Shown here one piece after another: positions 13,205 through 24,555 of a stretch of DNA of 64,000 nucleotides (positions within the stretch are counted from its first letter, which is position 1; each line of letters opens with the position of its first letter). The notes below the pieces were generated by a model that ran no database searches, was not told where the DNA came from, and saw only the letters and a list, made by a program, of their open reading frames with translations. The position numbers and the translations under genes were made by a program. Source of the DNA: Nymphalis io (lineage: Eukaryota; Arthropoda; Insecta; Lepidoptera; Nymphalidae); assembly GCF_905147045.1 (NCBI RefSeq), contig NC_065890.1:7068001-7132000 (forward strand), read 5' to 3'.

Positions 13205-13239
13205 TCATTCAGTTGCCGGTTGTAGCAGAGGAAGGACGT
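13205..13239 (+). promoter_or_regulatory. Inr + DPE core promoter of the CBF-beta gene
   Basis: TCATTC at 13205-13210 fits the arthropod initiator TCAKTY, with A+1 at 13207. GGACGT occupies exactly +28 to +33 (13234-13239) and satisfies the downstream promoter element consensus at every position. No TATA box is seen at -30. The predicted 5' UTR is 146 nt and includes a 4-codon upstream ORF at 13315-13329. Confidence 0.6.
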
Positions 13240-13352
13240 CGCGAAATAAAATTTTAATTTCTTTGTAATTGTATTGATACCTTCAGTGAAACCAAATTAA
13301 GGGTTTATTGAGTTATGTTAATTGTGTAATCGTGATATAGTTGATACGTGTT

Positions 13353-16300
13353 ATGCACGCAATGAGTGATCCAGCTGCTTTGGCAGGGATGTTACCTTTC
13401 GATTCAATAGGACTATACGAGCAGCCAAAACCTCGTTTTATCTTCAAAATGCCCCGTGTGGTTCCAGATCAAAAAGCCAAATTTGAATCAGATGATTTGT
13501 TCAAAAGGCTCAGCAGGGAAAGCGAGGTGGGTTTTAATTGAAAAAAATATGTCTGCTTGTCCAATGCTAGTTTTCCTTTCCTTGTTATTTTTCCTTCTAT
13601 GGTCACACATTACATATACAACTACTATAGTTTTGGTTAAAAAAACATTATTTACAGAATGCAATAATATCCGGATTCAAAAAAATATACTTAAAATTTA
13701 ACATTAACATTAATCAAGTTAGTTAGATCAACAGGAAAACTTAGCAAAACAAATATAAGTCCTCTGTAGATATCAAAAGTATAGCAGGATATTTCCTACA
13801 GTTAAGTTTTTCCTTCCCGTCAAAGTCAAAATTTAATTCCAGTAATTTAACAAATATATAAAATGCCTAAAATATCAAAGTACATTTACATAATCGATAT
13901 TATTTTGTTTAATAAGGTACGATATACGGGCTATCGTGATCGTCCGCCAGAGGAGCGGCAGATGCGCTTCACAAGCGGCTGTCGAGAGGGCCACACAGAG
14001 ATCGCTTTCACTGCTACCGGCACTAACCTCCAGCTCGTCTTCGACCACTCGCCGTATAATAACCGTGGCTGTGATTTCCAGAAAGAAAGTGGCAAGGTAT
14101 ACTTTAATTATTTCAATCTCAAAACTTTACATTAATAAATTAGGAGGTATACATACATCAACACAATAAATTACAGAAAAATAATTAATTGTAACTTAAT
14201 AGATGAAAACACAGCATTAAAAAATCCTTTTTCGTTCATAAATAATTATTTTTTTAAGTTCAATTAATATATATGTATTAAAAATATTTTCATTTTTAAG
14301 TTAATAATGTTTTACCAGACACAACCCAACCGATCAGTTTGCATTACCTATGTTTTATACATATGCGTCAAATAAAACTTATTACAGTGAGTCATATTAT
14401 ACGTAGTATATGGTCCGCCAATGACATCATTTCTCGTAGAAATACATATCTAGCTGATGGCACGTCATCAACGCACGTTTCCGTTCCAAATTTTCAAAAC
14501 CAAAATGAAGACATAAATAACATTGCTACTAATGAAAAACGTATTAAGTTATAACACCGAACATAACGTGTTGGTCACGCTTCCAAGTCACTTTAATGCG
14601 TGTACGAAAGAATGACAACTTCACAAGCTGACCGGTTCGTTTAATGTTGATGACTTGAATCGTGGTAATGCATTAATTTCGAGACACATTTGTAAGACTG
14701 TTATTAAATTCTAATTTAACTAAGTCTAAAAAATATACTTTGTTAATATTTTGGTAAAAAACATCAGGAGCATACAATTATTACAGAAAACAAAATATAA
14801 CAATTAGGTTAATAACTTATATAGGATTGATATCTTTAAACCTATAACTTTTTATACGATTAAATAATTATCATAGCTATTTTAATGTAGTAGTAGTAGA
14901 AATTTGCGTTTTTCTCAAGTAAGATACCTACCTACCGAGATATAGATAAACTTAAAAAGAAAAACCGAAACCTAAAATTCAATGATTGCCAAATTGCCAC
15001 TTCTAATACCGATTTTACGTAAATGCTACTACTCCGGCTTAATATAAATAATTTAGCTTTTTGATCGAGTGTATATTTTTTTTTTATTATTTATTTATTT
15101 ATTTTTTATATTCGCCGTGAGGGCAAATGACTCTACTCCACCTGACACACTGATGGTTAGTGGTAGTAGAATCCAAACGCGACGACGGCCAGTACAGACG
15201 GGAAAAACGTTCTGCACTAGCCGCCTTCGCCTTGCCAGCCCGCAAGATGCCTCTTCACGCCTCGTTTGAAGGAACTCTGGTTGTAAGAGGAGAACACGTT
15301 TCAAGTTTCGAACTAACATCGCATTATATGCAGTTGAATTATGTTGGTGCGTATATAAATAGAACCTTATGGCCATAATTCATTTTTATTTCTGGAGATT
15401 AGTTAATAATTGACTTATTAAAATGTGTCGTTTTAAACATGAAACACAAACGATCTCGGTAATTATATTTTCATTACGATCCTTCCATCATTTAGGTAAG
15501 ATTTAAACTCGTCCATTTCGGATGAAATTAACGCTATTCATGATAGTTCAGTTTCATTGAAGCAACAATGAAGTGATTGGCACATTAGCTCTTAACAAAT
15601 ACTTTCTTTTTAATGTAAAAAAAAATCTTAAGTTAACATTTAATTACGAAACTTGTGTCGTTATCTATATTAATCCTCAGTTTTTATCATCAGCATGACG
15701 ACTAAGCCTCGCGGGACATGCGCTTAAAAAAAACTATTTATTTCATCAATTTGGAATAATGCTACCTATATTAAAACTCTTTTTAGTTCTTATTTAACAT
15801 GAAATTGCTGTTCGTACTATAATACACTCTTGGAGCTCAAGACTACCTTCGGATGATTAACAAAATAGGAATATTTACAATGGCGTCATAATTTACTTTT
15901 AACAAGTTTCTATATATATGTCGATAATGATTTCGATTGACAAACATTTGTACAAACAAGGAAAGTTAATAAACTTTTAATAACCAAATTATCAGCTCCA
16001 TAAGTCAATACGTCACTGTTAGAGCAGGTGCCGGCTCCGTTATTCGCGTCGCTAGATTCCAGCAAGCAGATTCCGAGGTTTTTTTTGGCTCAAATCCCGC
16101 GTCAGGTCAAAAAATGATCGTGTAGATCGGAAATCGGCCGATCTTGTTTGGTGGCGACGATGAAATCATCTACTTGACCAAATCCTTGACTCATGAAAAT
16201 ATCTACTAAACATTAAAAAAAAAAAATTAATAAACCTATACTTCCACTTTTTTGTTCAAATCTGGAAAAATAAATGTGTGCAACATAATCCTCTTTTTAC

Positions 16301-19202
16301 TTGCGTTTCATAATGATTGTTTTGTTGTTGTTAGTGAATCTTCTAGCCAACTTTAATTAGGTAAGTGTTTTACGTCAATTAAGTTATTTAAATAACGTAA
16401 AATTAGGTCGCCATGTAGTGTTTTTTTTTTTTTTTAGCCTTTTGTCGTCCACTGCTGGACGAAAGCCTCCCCCATAGAACGCCAACCATCCCGATCTTGG
16501 GCAGTCCGTATCCATCCTGAACCTGCCACCCTTTTTAAATCGTCGGCCCATCTTGTCACAGGGCGTCCTACACTACGATTGCCTAAGCGTGGTCTCCACT
16601 CCAACACGTGTCGGCTCCATCGGCCATCAATGCGCCTAGAGACATGACCAGCCCACTTCCACTTCAGCGAGCTAATTCTAAGCGCGATGTCGGTGACTTT
16701 AGTTCTCTGGCGAATGTCCTCATTTCGGATTCTATCTGCCAGAGAAACCCCAAGAATCGCACGTTCCATAGCTCGCTGAGCGACCCTAAATTTGTGGACC
16801 AGACCTACGGTAAGTGTCCACGTTTCGGCACCGTAAGTCATTACAGGTAGGACGCACTGATTAAAGACCCTGGTCTTAAACGACTGTGGGATCGACGATT
16901 CAAAAATATGACGTAACCTCCCGAATGCCGCCCAGCCCAAACGTATTTTTCTTTTAGCCTCCTTCTCAAAGTTGTGCCGGCCAAGTTATACTATTATTGT
17001 ATAGTTACTATTGGCCCAGGTAGATATATTCCTGCACAACTTCAAGTGGAGAGCCATTTACGACCACTGGTCTCGGGGATACATGACGGTTTGCCATAAT
17101 TTTGGTCTTTTCAATGTTCAGTACAGTACAGTGTAGTACAAAGTTAATTACCTTAAGATAACCGACAAGACTATCGTCCTAAAAGCCTGAAATACCAAAT
17201 TGCGGAACTAAAATTATAAGTTGCGTTATGATAATAATATAATACATTGCTATTTTACACAAAGGTACCTACTGGAGGTGCTTGTCTATATCTATGTTTT
17301 CGACGACTTCTAATAAGTTAAGCAAGTGAAGTTCACATAGATTTTTGTTTTTAAAAATTATATTATTATGTTCAACAAACGAAGAACAACATAAGACATA
17401 TATCTACGATAAAATGTTTTATCAGTAAATATGTCCTATTTATATCCATATTACATAACAATACTGTGCTGTAATGTTTGAGGTACCGATTTGATGAACA
17501 GTTTTATTGAATTTAGCCCCTTCGTTAGCTTGAAGCCGCCTGCTGAGCTTCTATATGAATACTTATATTTATTTACACTCGGTTCATTTAACAGCACACT
17601 CGAGTGTGCACAAGCCCTCGTCTCAAAAGTTATTACACAGACTAGACCGGCGTCTATTTGAGATTGAATAAATCGCTACTCGCTGATATGTATAGGCACA
17701 TTTTTTTGCCTAAATTAAATTTAAAGTGCAATTTCATCGTTTAAAAAAAATGTCTGAAGCCTCCAAATGGTTTAGCAGTAACAAATATTTCAAAATAGGA
17801 TTCTCCTAATCTATGGCACAGGGAAAAATTTCAAACTAAAATCAATAATGCAAAAGCTCCTGTAGGATTGGAGGGCGTCGCGACGCCACGCCCGCCAACA
17901 TGGCCGCCGTCGCGTCGTCCTCTCCCTCTTCTCATCTCATTAAATGTTCTGTCATCAATATTTTCATGTATCCATACAATTACTAAAGTTGTTGGAAAAA
18001 AGGATGAACCGATTGCTTACGGTTTATCTATTCGGCTAATTGATAATGTAAAAAGATTTTATTCCAACTATATTTATGAATTCGAATAAGTAGTTGTCTA
18101 AAATAAATGAAATAATCAATATTTTGCAAAACATAAAAAAAATTTTTGTACTATAAATTTTCATCACCATTCCTATTCCTGTAGGCCACCTACAGGCTAC
18201 ATAGTTACTTACAAAAGTTTTTTTTTTGTAGTAAATGTCGGAACAAAACGCACGCGAGCTGAAATTGCCACGCTTGCCTTCTGTCGTGTCTTTTTTGAAG
18301 TTGTAGTAATTTTGCATTGTTTGTATAAATGTTTTTAATAATATATGTTGCTCCCTTAATAGCCGTCGTCTGAAATTAAATAGGTAAAAATATTATTTAT
18401 AATATTTAAATATTTGTATTATAATATTTCTAAAATTGATGTATAATTAGAATCAGATAGTTTATGTACTTGTTGACTTCCAAAATAAATAAATAAAATA
18501 CTTTGTATGTTCGTTCAAGATATAGTTCCTCCAACTATTAAACTAGCGATAAAATATGAAACGATAACTTAAACTGTATTGTGTCTAAAAATATTCTGCG
18601 ATAAAATCTTTTATAAAACGTTTCATGAATAATTATTTATAAATATTGTCCTGTTACAGTTTTACTATAGGTGTAGATGTAATAATAGAGTATAATTTCA
18701 TATAAATGTGTATCTGAGCAGATTTATTGTACCAGCCTATTTCACCGCCTACTGCGATATTTTTTGTCCTTTTTTTGCATTCTAAGAAGGTCGTAGTAAT
18801 TTATTACACTGAAGTCATGGAGTGACACATTTTTCTTTTGTTTAAAAGGCTCATATTGTATCCCGATTTATAATGAACGGTGTGTGCGTGCGATGGCGAG
18901 GCTGGATTGACTTAGAACGTCTAGACGGCGCTGGCTGCCTCGAGCTAGACGAAGAACGTGCTGCAATCGAGGATGCCGCTTTACGAGATCAAATTGAGCG
19001 ATATAATCAGAGGCTAAGAGATTTTGAGGACAAGCAGCGCGCTTACCGCGAACACGGCGAGGAGTTACGAGCGCATTCTCAAGTTCATGCTCAGCGTTGT
19101 CACCAAGCTCGCCAACCAACTCACCCAGCTCATCCTGCCCACCCACATGCAACACATCCTGTCCACATCAAGCCACACTCTCAGGGCGCTCTAATATCGT
19201 GA
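13353..19202 (+). CDS. CBFB: Core-binding factor subunit beta (Brother/Big brother/CBFB homologue)
   Basis: Non-DNA-binding partner of Runt-domain (Runx) transcription factors; it stabilises the Runt domain on DNA. Three coding exons, 13353-13526, 13917-14096 and 18849-19202, join in phase 0 to give 235 aa. Family hallmarks in order are KPRFIFKMPRVVPDQ (about 28-42), RLSRESEVRYTGYRDRPPEE, 'REGHTEIAF.ATGTNLQLVF', 'MNGVCVRWRGWIDLERLDG' and 'GCLELDEERA'. These match the CBFB fold from end to end. The tail after about residue 200 is Pro/His-rich (THPAHPAHPHATHPVH). ATGs at 13353 and 13362 are both possible starts; the first is used. Intron 2 is 4.75 kb and holds repeats. A single complete CBF-beta gene lies in the window, whereas Drosophila has two. 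Identification is secure; the symbol follows the vertebrate name. Confidence 0.95.
15066..15310. repeat. Unclassified interspersed repeat
   Basis: A T-rich run (15069-15108) leads into 'gagggcaaatgactctactc', 'ggttagtggtagtagaatcc', 'aaacgcgacgacggccagta' and 'gccagcccgcaagatgcctc'. This block is GC-rich against its surroundings and has the look of a common lepidopteran repeat. Open frames of 66-93 codons on both strands have no recognisable domain. Confidence 0.6.
16421..17145 (-). mobile_element. 5'-truncated RTE-like LINE, reverse transcriptase C-terminus
   Basis: The minus-strand frame reads 'MANRHVSPRPVVVNG', 'VVQEYIYLGQ', 'NFEKEAKRKIRLGWAAFGR', 'VMTYGAETWTLT', 'QRAMERAILGVSLADRIRNE', 'LKWKWAGHVSRRIDGRWS' and 'VGRPVTRWADDL'. 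These are the conserved C-terminal blocks of insect RTE-type endonuclease-reverse transcriptases. The 3' end is marked by a T-run on the plus strand at 16421-16435 (a poly-A tail on the element's strand). At least one frame break separates 'YIYLGQ' from the last 168-codon frame. The catalytic RT core is missing. It is a dead insertion inside the CBF-beta intron. Confidence 0.85.
17870..17935. other. GC-rich intronic patch with palindrome and YY1/Pho-like motif
   Basis: GGCGTCG/CGACGCC forms a 14-bp perfect palindrome at 17874-17887. It is followed by 'cccgccaacatggccgcc', which resembles the AAnATGGCnGC site bound by YY1/Pleiohomeotic. The patch is isolated in an AT-rich intron and could be an enhancer or a secondary promoter. 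Confidence 0.35.
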
Positions 19203-19303
19203 ACCATATTCATCATTTTAAAATATAAAAATGTTAAAGACTAAATATTAAACTTTTTAATCTTTAAAAAACAAAATATACCTATATATTATTCTATCCT
19301 ACA

Positions 19304-19309
19304 AATAAA
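19304..19309 (+). terminator. Poly(A) signal AATAAA of the CBF-beta gene
   Basis: First canonical AATAAA downstream of the stop codon, about 100 nt after it. Assignment is by position. Confidence 0.5.
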
Positions 19310-19623
19310 GTAGGTATACTTATACCGTATACTTAATACCTTCGTGTAATTGTCTTATTACGCAAAGAACTTCAGCTACTAGAAATCTTTTTTATAATCA
19401 TGAAAATTAAAGTAGTTCATTATTAAATGTTAACTTCATAAAATAAATACAGTAGATTTCAACTCTAGTAACGATGTATTAGTAACGTAGTAAGTACCTA
19501 ATATTATTAAATATATTCTGTCTTCAAATTGCTTAAAAATGCGTAATTATTAAATGTCATTAGTAAATCGTTTATTAGTTACATTAACGAATGACGTGAT
19601 AAGTATTTACGTCATTTTTATTT

Positions 19624-19647
19624 ACGCAATTACAATTGTAATTGCGT
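19624..19647. repeat. 24-bp perfect palindrome
   Basis: Half-site ACGCAATTACAA abuts its exact reverse complement. Just upstream, 'aatgacgt' and 'acgtcatt' form a second, spaced inverted repeat within 19588-19618. Confidence 0.85.
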
Positions 19648-22394
19648 CTATAAAAACCTCCTTAATATTCATTGTAGAAGTGAATATTGTCATAATATTT
19701 GCATTATTATCTTTGCACAAACGAGCTGCCAAAAAATATAAGTAATCTAACAATTATTTAATCATGTGTTCAAAATTTTACATTCAAACAAAACAGTAAT
19801 GGTTTTTACTACTTCAATTATCTTTATTTTATAACTTCATCTAAAGTTAAAGTAAGTCAAATAAATAATAAAATATCGTCTATTCATAAATATTGTGACT
19901 ATATACGCATTTTGAATGTATAAACGCGAAGAAAAGCATGCTATGCTTCCTATGTACTCAGATTTGACTTATTATCTTTTTGATAAATAATAAACGCCAT
20001 GTATAAAGGTACGCCATCTGCAATATCTCCATTCATTAAATGTTTTAATTGTAATTTCTAATAGTTTCGTATAAAAAAAATATGTTCAAGTTTAGTATTC
20101 GTGTTATTTATTTTTTAAGATTTTTTTTATTGTAAGATTTACGTGCAAACTATTGTGATAGTAATGTAAATAAATGTTTATAATTTTATGAATTGATCTT
20201 TTATTTATTTAAAAATTAATATTTATACAATTGTTTCTGTAATCCTATTAAAAGTATTGTAAATACTCAAAAAAATCTGAAATTAATAGTTGATGCCCTC
20301 TTTTTAAATTAATAATTGTACAAAAATATATAAGAAAAATAATGGTTTTACGGATTTTAAATAAAAGCACAAGTGAACAAGTAATATTAAGCTATGTACA
20401 GCCTATAAAAACAAAATAGGTCAATAAAATTTAATTTGGCATGTCCACACATTTAAATTTCGGAAAGTTTAAATACTTTTAAAACTTGTTAACGACACTT
20501 TACAAGCAACACCAAACATCAACTTTAATAGTTAGCAACAGTTTGCTAATGATAATAATAATCATACTACCAGATATTGAAACAGTTTTGGTTTTTAGAA
20601 TCCATGCAAGCTATTTTCATTTTAAATTATATATTTATTCTTTATATCTAAGAATAGGTGCCTACTTCTGTAATTTTGCAAGAAAAAACTTTAATTGAAT
20701 TATACACTAATCTAGATGATTGAATAAATTTAACCCATTTCATTCCTTTTTTACATCTATATCTACTCATATTGTCGAAACATTTAGGCATAGAGAAAGT
20801 ATAACTAATTAGGAATGAAATGAAAATAGTTTATTCAATTATCCTGCATCTTTTAATTTAATAAAATATCCATATTGAGAATGCATATGAAATGCCTATC
20901 AGACACCACAAAACAAGCGTACATAGATTCTTCTAATATATTTTGTTAATCGCAAGTGGCAAACTCCTGATTCTTAGTGCGGTAGAAGGTCGTTTGCGCC
21001 AAAATATAGGTATTGTGTACAAAAGGTATTAAGTTAAATTGAGACTATTCCTTCATGCCACGCACGCTATGGCAATTAAATACAATTAGGCATCCGTCAC
21101 ATGTTGTTCTGATGTAAAGGCAGGCGCTCGGAGTTGCACGCGCGGCGCACCTGTGACTGCGCCCGCGCAACCCTCGCCCTTCGCTCATTATACCCAATTT
21201 AGTTCAGGAAATGTTCCCATTTATGCTCGTTGAACGCGCAGTTAATTGCTGTATTTAAAGGTTGAATAGTCAGAACAAAATGTAGATGCTTTTCATTAGA
21301 AAATTAAAATACAATAGATATACTTATTTATTTTCATGTATCTATAGGTTACCATTATGGTTATGCTTTTGGTTTTGTATTTCATATTATGTTTCTTATC
21401 TGTTTACCAGAGCAATATTTACTTGTAATGTGACATTTTACGCGGAAATAAGCATTTTTTTAGAATGAAAGCAAATATTTACGATGTTATCTTAGTTTTT
21501 ATTGTGATAAACGGCACCTTGACCGTCAAAATTGGGCAGGTATAACTTTTATCGGACATCATCTCTAATCGATGTCCGCAAAAAATGTAAAGGTAAAAAT
21601 CGAAGTATACCAAGCCAGTGATTTATCAGAACGTTCTTTTTGTGCAAATGGCTCAGGTTAGTGAGACCGAAGCAGCAAAAGGGCATTTTGTGTAACTCCT
21701 ATAGAGCGTGGGAACGACGGGCGAGACCAGCAAGATGATTAATAATAAATGTGCGTATGAAACCATTTACTTTTAACGTGTGTTGTGTACTATAAAGAGA
21801 ATAAACAAACAAAAACAAATTTGTTATCGGTGTATTGAATTTATTATTGTTATTTAATTTGTGATTAATTATAGTAGAAAAAAGATAAAAAGGTACTGAA
21901 TGGTCTAATAGTGATATTAGTTTGACATTGTTTTAATATTTCTAAATAATGATAGCATAGAAGATAACTAAACTACTTTTTAATTGATGTTAAAAGGATG
22001 GCACAATCAGCCAGAGAATTAAGCTAATTGTAATTACCTATTAATTTTTTTATTACAAATATTTTTACAGAGGCATTGTCTACTACTTACTTTACTACTA
22101 CTTATTTAAACTCTACCTCGCTCTGGAAATTATATTTAATTAAATAATTACATGACGAACTTGAGAGTATGCAATAATAATAGATTATTTATATTCTAAA
22201 GCAAGTAATAAACAAAAGACACATTTGAAAAACTACTATTGTTGATAAAATCCACAACTACTGGTACAAAAAGTTTGATTTTTTTACACCTGTTTTTACT
22301 TAGGTAGGTAATTATTAATGCTTTTATATAAAAACCTACAACTATGTTAATACATATATGATATCCAAAGATCGAACTGTATCTGTGATCAAAA

Positions 22395-22560
22395 TATATA
22401 AGATCACTAGCTAATCGTCCCGGCTTTGCACAGCTAGATAAGAAGAAAAATGTATTTTAGATAGGTTTTGCGTAAAATCCATTCTTAGTGAGCGCCTACG
22501 TCGGGGACAAATTTCAAGTTAATCGGATGAATAGTTTAGAAGATCACGTGATTTAGGTAG
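22395..22560 (+). repeat. LINE 3'-end-like fragment
   Basis: Contains 'actagctaatcgtcccggct', 'agtgagcgcctacgtcgggg' and 'aatttcaagttaatcgg...gaatagttt', a layout shared with the fragments near 3175 and 55590. Decayed, with no frame. Confidence 0.4.
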
Positions 22561-23319
22561 TATTTCACTTAAAATTAATTTACTGTTATGTAATATGACA
22601 AAATATCTTAACGGAAAAGCAAAATGGATGTAATAAAGACTTATTGATAAATTAAAATTTTAAATATTTACACAGTTGTTTATATGCAAGCAGTTATCAA
22701 AAAAAGAAATATTTTTAGTTAGTCAAATTGAAGACGCGCCTAATACATGTCGGCACGTTGAAAAAAAAAATAGATACTAATATAAAATATGTGATAAATA
22801 TAAATATTATTCATCGGGTTCTGAATCACATATATCTTATTTAAGTGAATTCAGAGTAATTTGTTTTTTTTTTTAATTAAATATGTTATAAATTCGTATT
22901 TTTATAATCGTTATTAGGCACATACATGTTATAAAACAATCTGCTTAACAAGAATGTACTGTAAGCTAAAATATATTGTCATCGTTATAATATTTTCATG
23001 ATCTTTTTGAGAGGTTTAAATTGTCAGTAAAAATACTTACATATTTAAATAAATATTATTAGAAAAGTACCAAAATTTTCTAAAAAAAAAAACAGCATCA
23101 TTATTTAATATAACGGAAATATAGTACAGCAAATTACCGATTGACAATTGTTCTATTGGTGATTTAACTTATTACTACCCACATAGCTACTCTGTACGTA
23201 GGAAAAGACCTCACACTTTAGCAGCTTAAATTGCACTCTTGCACTTTAAAGATCGGGAGAAAGAGTAGGGAGCATCATCGTGGAGCGGAGTGTGAACTAT
23301 CTATACATATAATACATAT

Positions 23320-24110
23320 ATACATATAAGATAAGCCAGTTTATATTGATTATAAAAAAACACTTGATCCAGTACTTCATAGCTGGCTTATATACATACT
23401 TGAATATAATAAAATTCATTCCCTTGCAAAAGAACTTCTAAAAATTCAATGCTTTATCGAGAACCACCCTTAAATTGGATAATGGTAAAGTTAGCTTAGA
23501 AACAGAAATTTGACATAGAATATAATCTTCTTAACAATTCTAACACACATTTACAGTTACTATTATTACTCTACATAGACGACATTAAATTATAGGGAAA
23601 TAGTTTGGACGTAGAACACATTTTTTTGAGGTAACAGAAAACTTTTTATTATATGAATCTAGTCATATAAATACTTAGGCTTAACCTAAACAACGACAAA
23701 CTTATAAAATATAAGATAAGCCAGTTAATTCCAGATTGCATAAAATACTTAACACACACCTAAATGTCCGAAATACTATAAAACGAAGAAATACCTTTGT
23801 CATCCCGATATTAACATATTTATTCTAATACACTGGTCTGCGTCTAATTTAATAAAGTTTCAATGGCTTATAAAAACAATACTGATAAAATAAAGAAAAC
23901 AACAACCTCGTGATGATAATGCATTCAATTCATTATTTAAATAATGTTCTTTTTAAAACTATGTATTTGTATTTGGATGGCGTGATTCACATGCGAAAAT
24001 ATAGAAAACACATCATCAAAGACCACACACTATAATCAAACATTTGCCTATACAGCTGCAATAACTCAGTAACTATAAAGTATATATCACGGGAGCCTGC
24101 AGTTCAACAG
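23320..24110 (+). mobile_element. Decayed non-LTR reverse transcriptase relic
   Basis: A broken forward frame preserves 'VYIDYKKTLDPVLHSWLIYI' (RT motif A region, 23339 onward), 'LLYIDDIKL' followed by a stop (the catalytic [FY]xDD box, with YIDD at 23572-23583) and, after frame shifts, pieces like 'CHPDINIFILIHWSASNL'. This resembles the animal LINE type that carries 'IDYKKAFDSVPHSW' and 'LYMDDIKLY' (Dong/R4/NeSL-like). Many stops make it non-functional. It is AT-enriched like its surroundings, so the insertion looks old. Confidence 0.65.
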
Positions 24111-24314
24111 CAAAAACAAACTACAAACATATACACGATCCAATAGTTGCCATTATTTATGCGAAAACGTTACATATCCTTGCATTTAAATATTTAAAAA
24201 ATGCTATGTATACTTATTTTTCTATCGAATGAAAATTTCAAAGGAAAGTGAAAGTAGAAAAAACTGTACCCATCATCAACTGGAGTGAGTTCTTAAATAC
24301 TCCGGGCCGGTTAA

Positions 24315-24555
24315 TGTGGTTGTTAGATACTTGTCTTTCACGCCGAAGGTTGTGAGTTCGATTCCCATCCAGAGCAGACATTTGGGTGCATGAATATGTC
24401 TGTTTGTCCTAAGTCTGGATGTAATTATCTATATAAGTGTATTTACTAAAGGAAAATAGTATATGTAGTATATCAGTTGTCTGATTTCCAGGATACAAGC
24501 TCTGCTTAGCTTGGGATCAAATAGCCGAGTGTGAATAATGTCCCAGTATATTATT
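24315..24555 (+). mobile_element. tRNA-headed SINE, second family
   Basis: The head has 'cgaaggttgtgagttcgatt' plus 'cc' (box B-like). It is followed by 'gtgcatgaatatgtctgttt', 'cctaagtctggatgtaatta', 'tccaggatacaagctctgct' and 'tagcttgggatcaaatagcc'. The body is unrelated to SINE S1. A lineage name cannot be given. Confidence 0.6.

Larger units (their letters stand above)
14097..18848 (+). other. Intron 2 of the CBF-beta gene
   Basis: A large intron containing an interspersed repeat (15066-15310), a truncated RTE-type LINE on the minus strand (16421-17145) and a short GC-rich patch (17870-17935). A repeat-like piece at about 16040-16200 includes 'caaatcccgcgtcaggtc', resembling a degenerate box B region. 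No further exon of the host gene was found. Confidence 0.6.

Noticed and set aside
12869..13257. Overlapping 73- and 90-codon frames on both strands before CBF-beta
   Set aside because: They cover the CCAAT/GC-box promoter and predicted 5' UTR, and no domain is seen.
15069..15378. Three overlapping 66-93-codon frames on both strands
   Set aside because: By-products of a GC-rich interspersed repeat.
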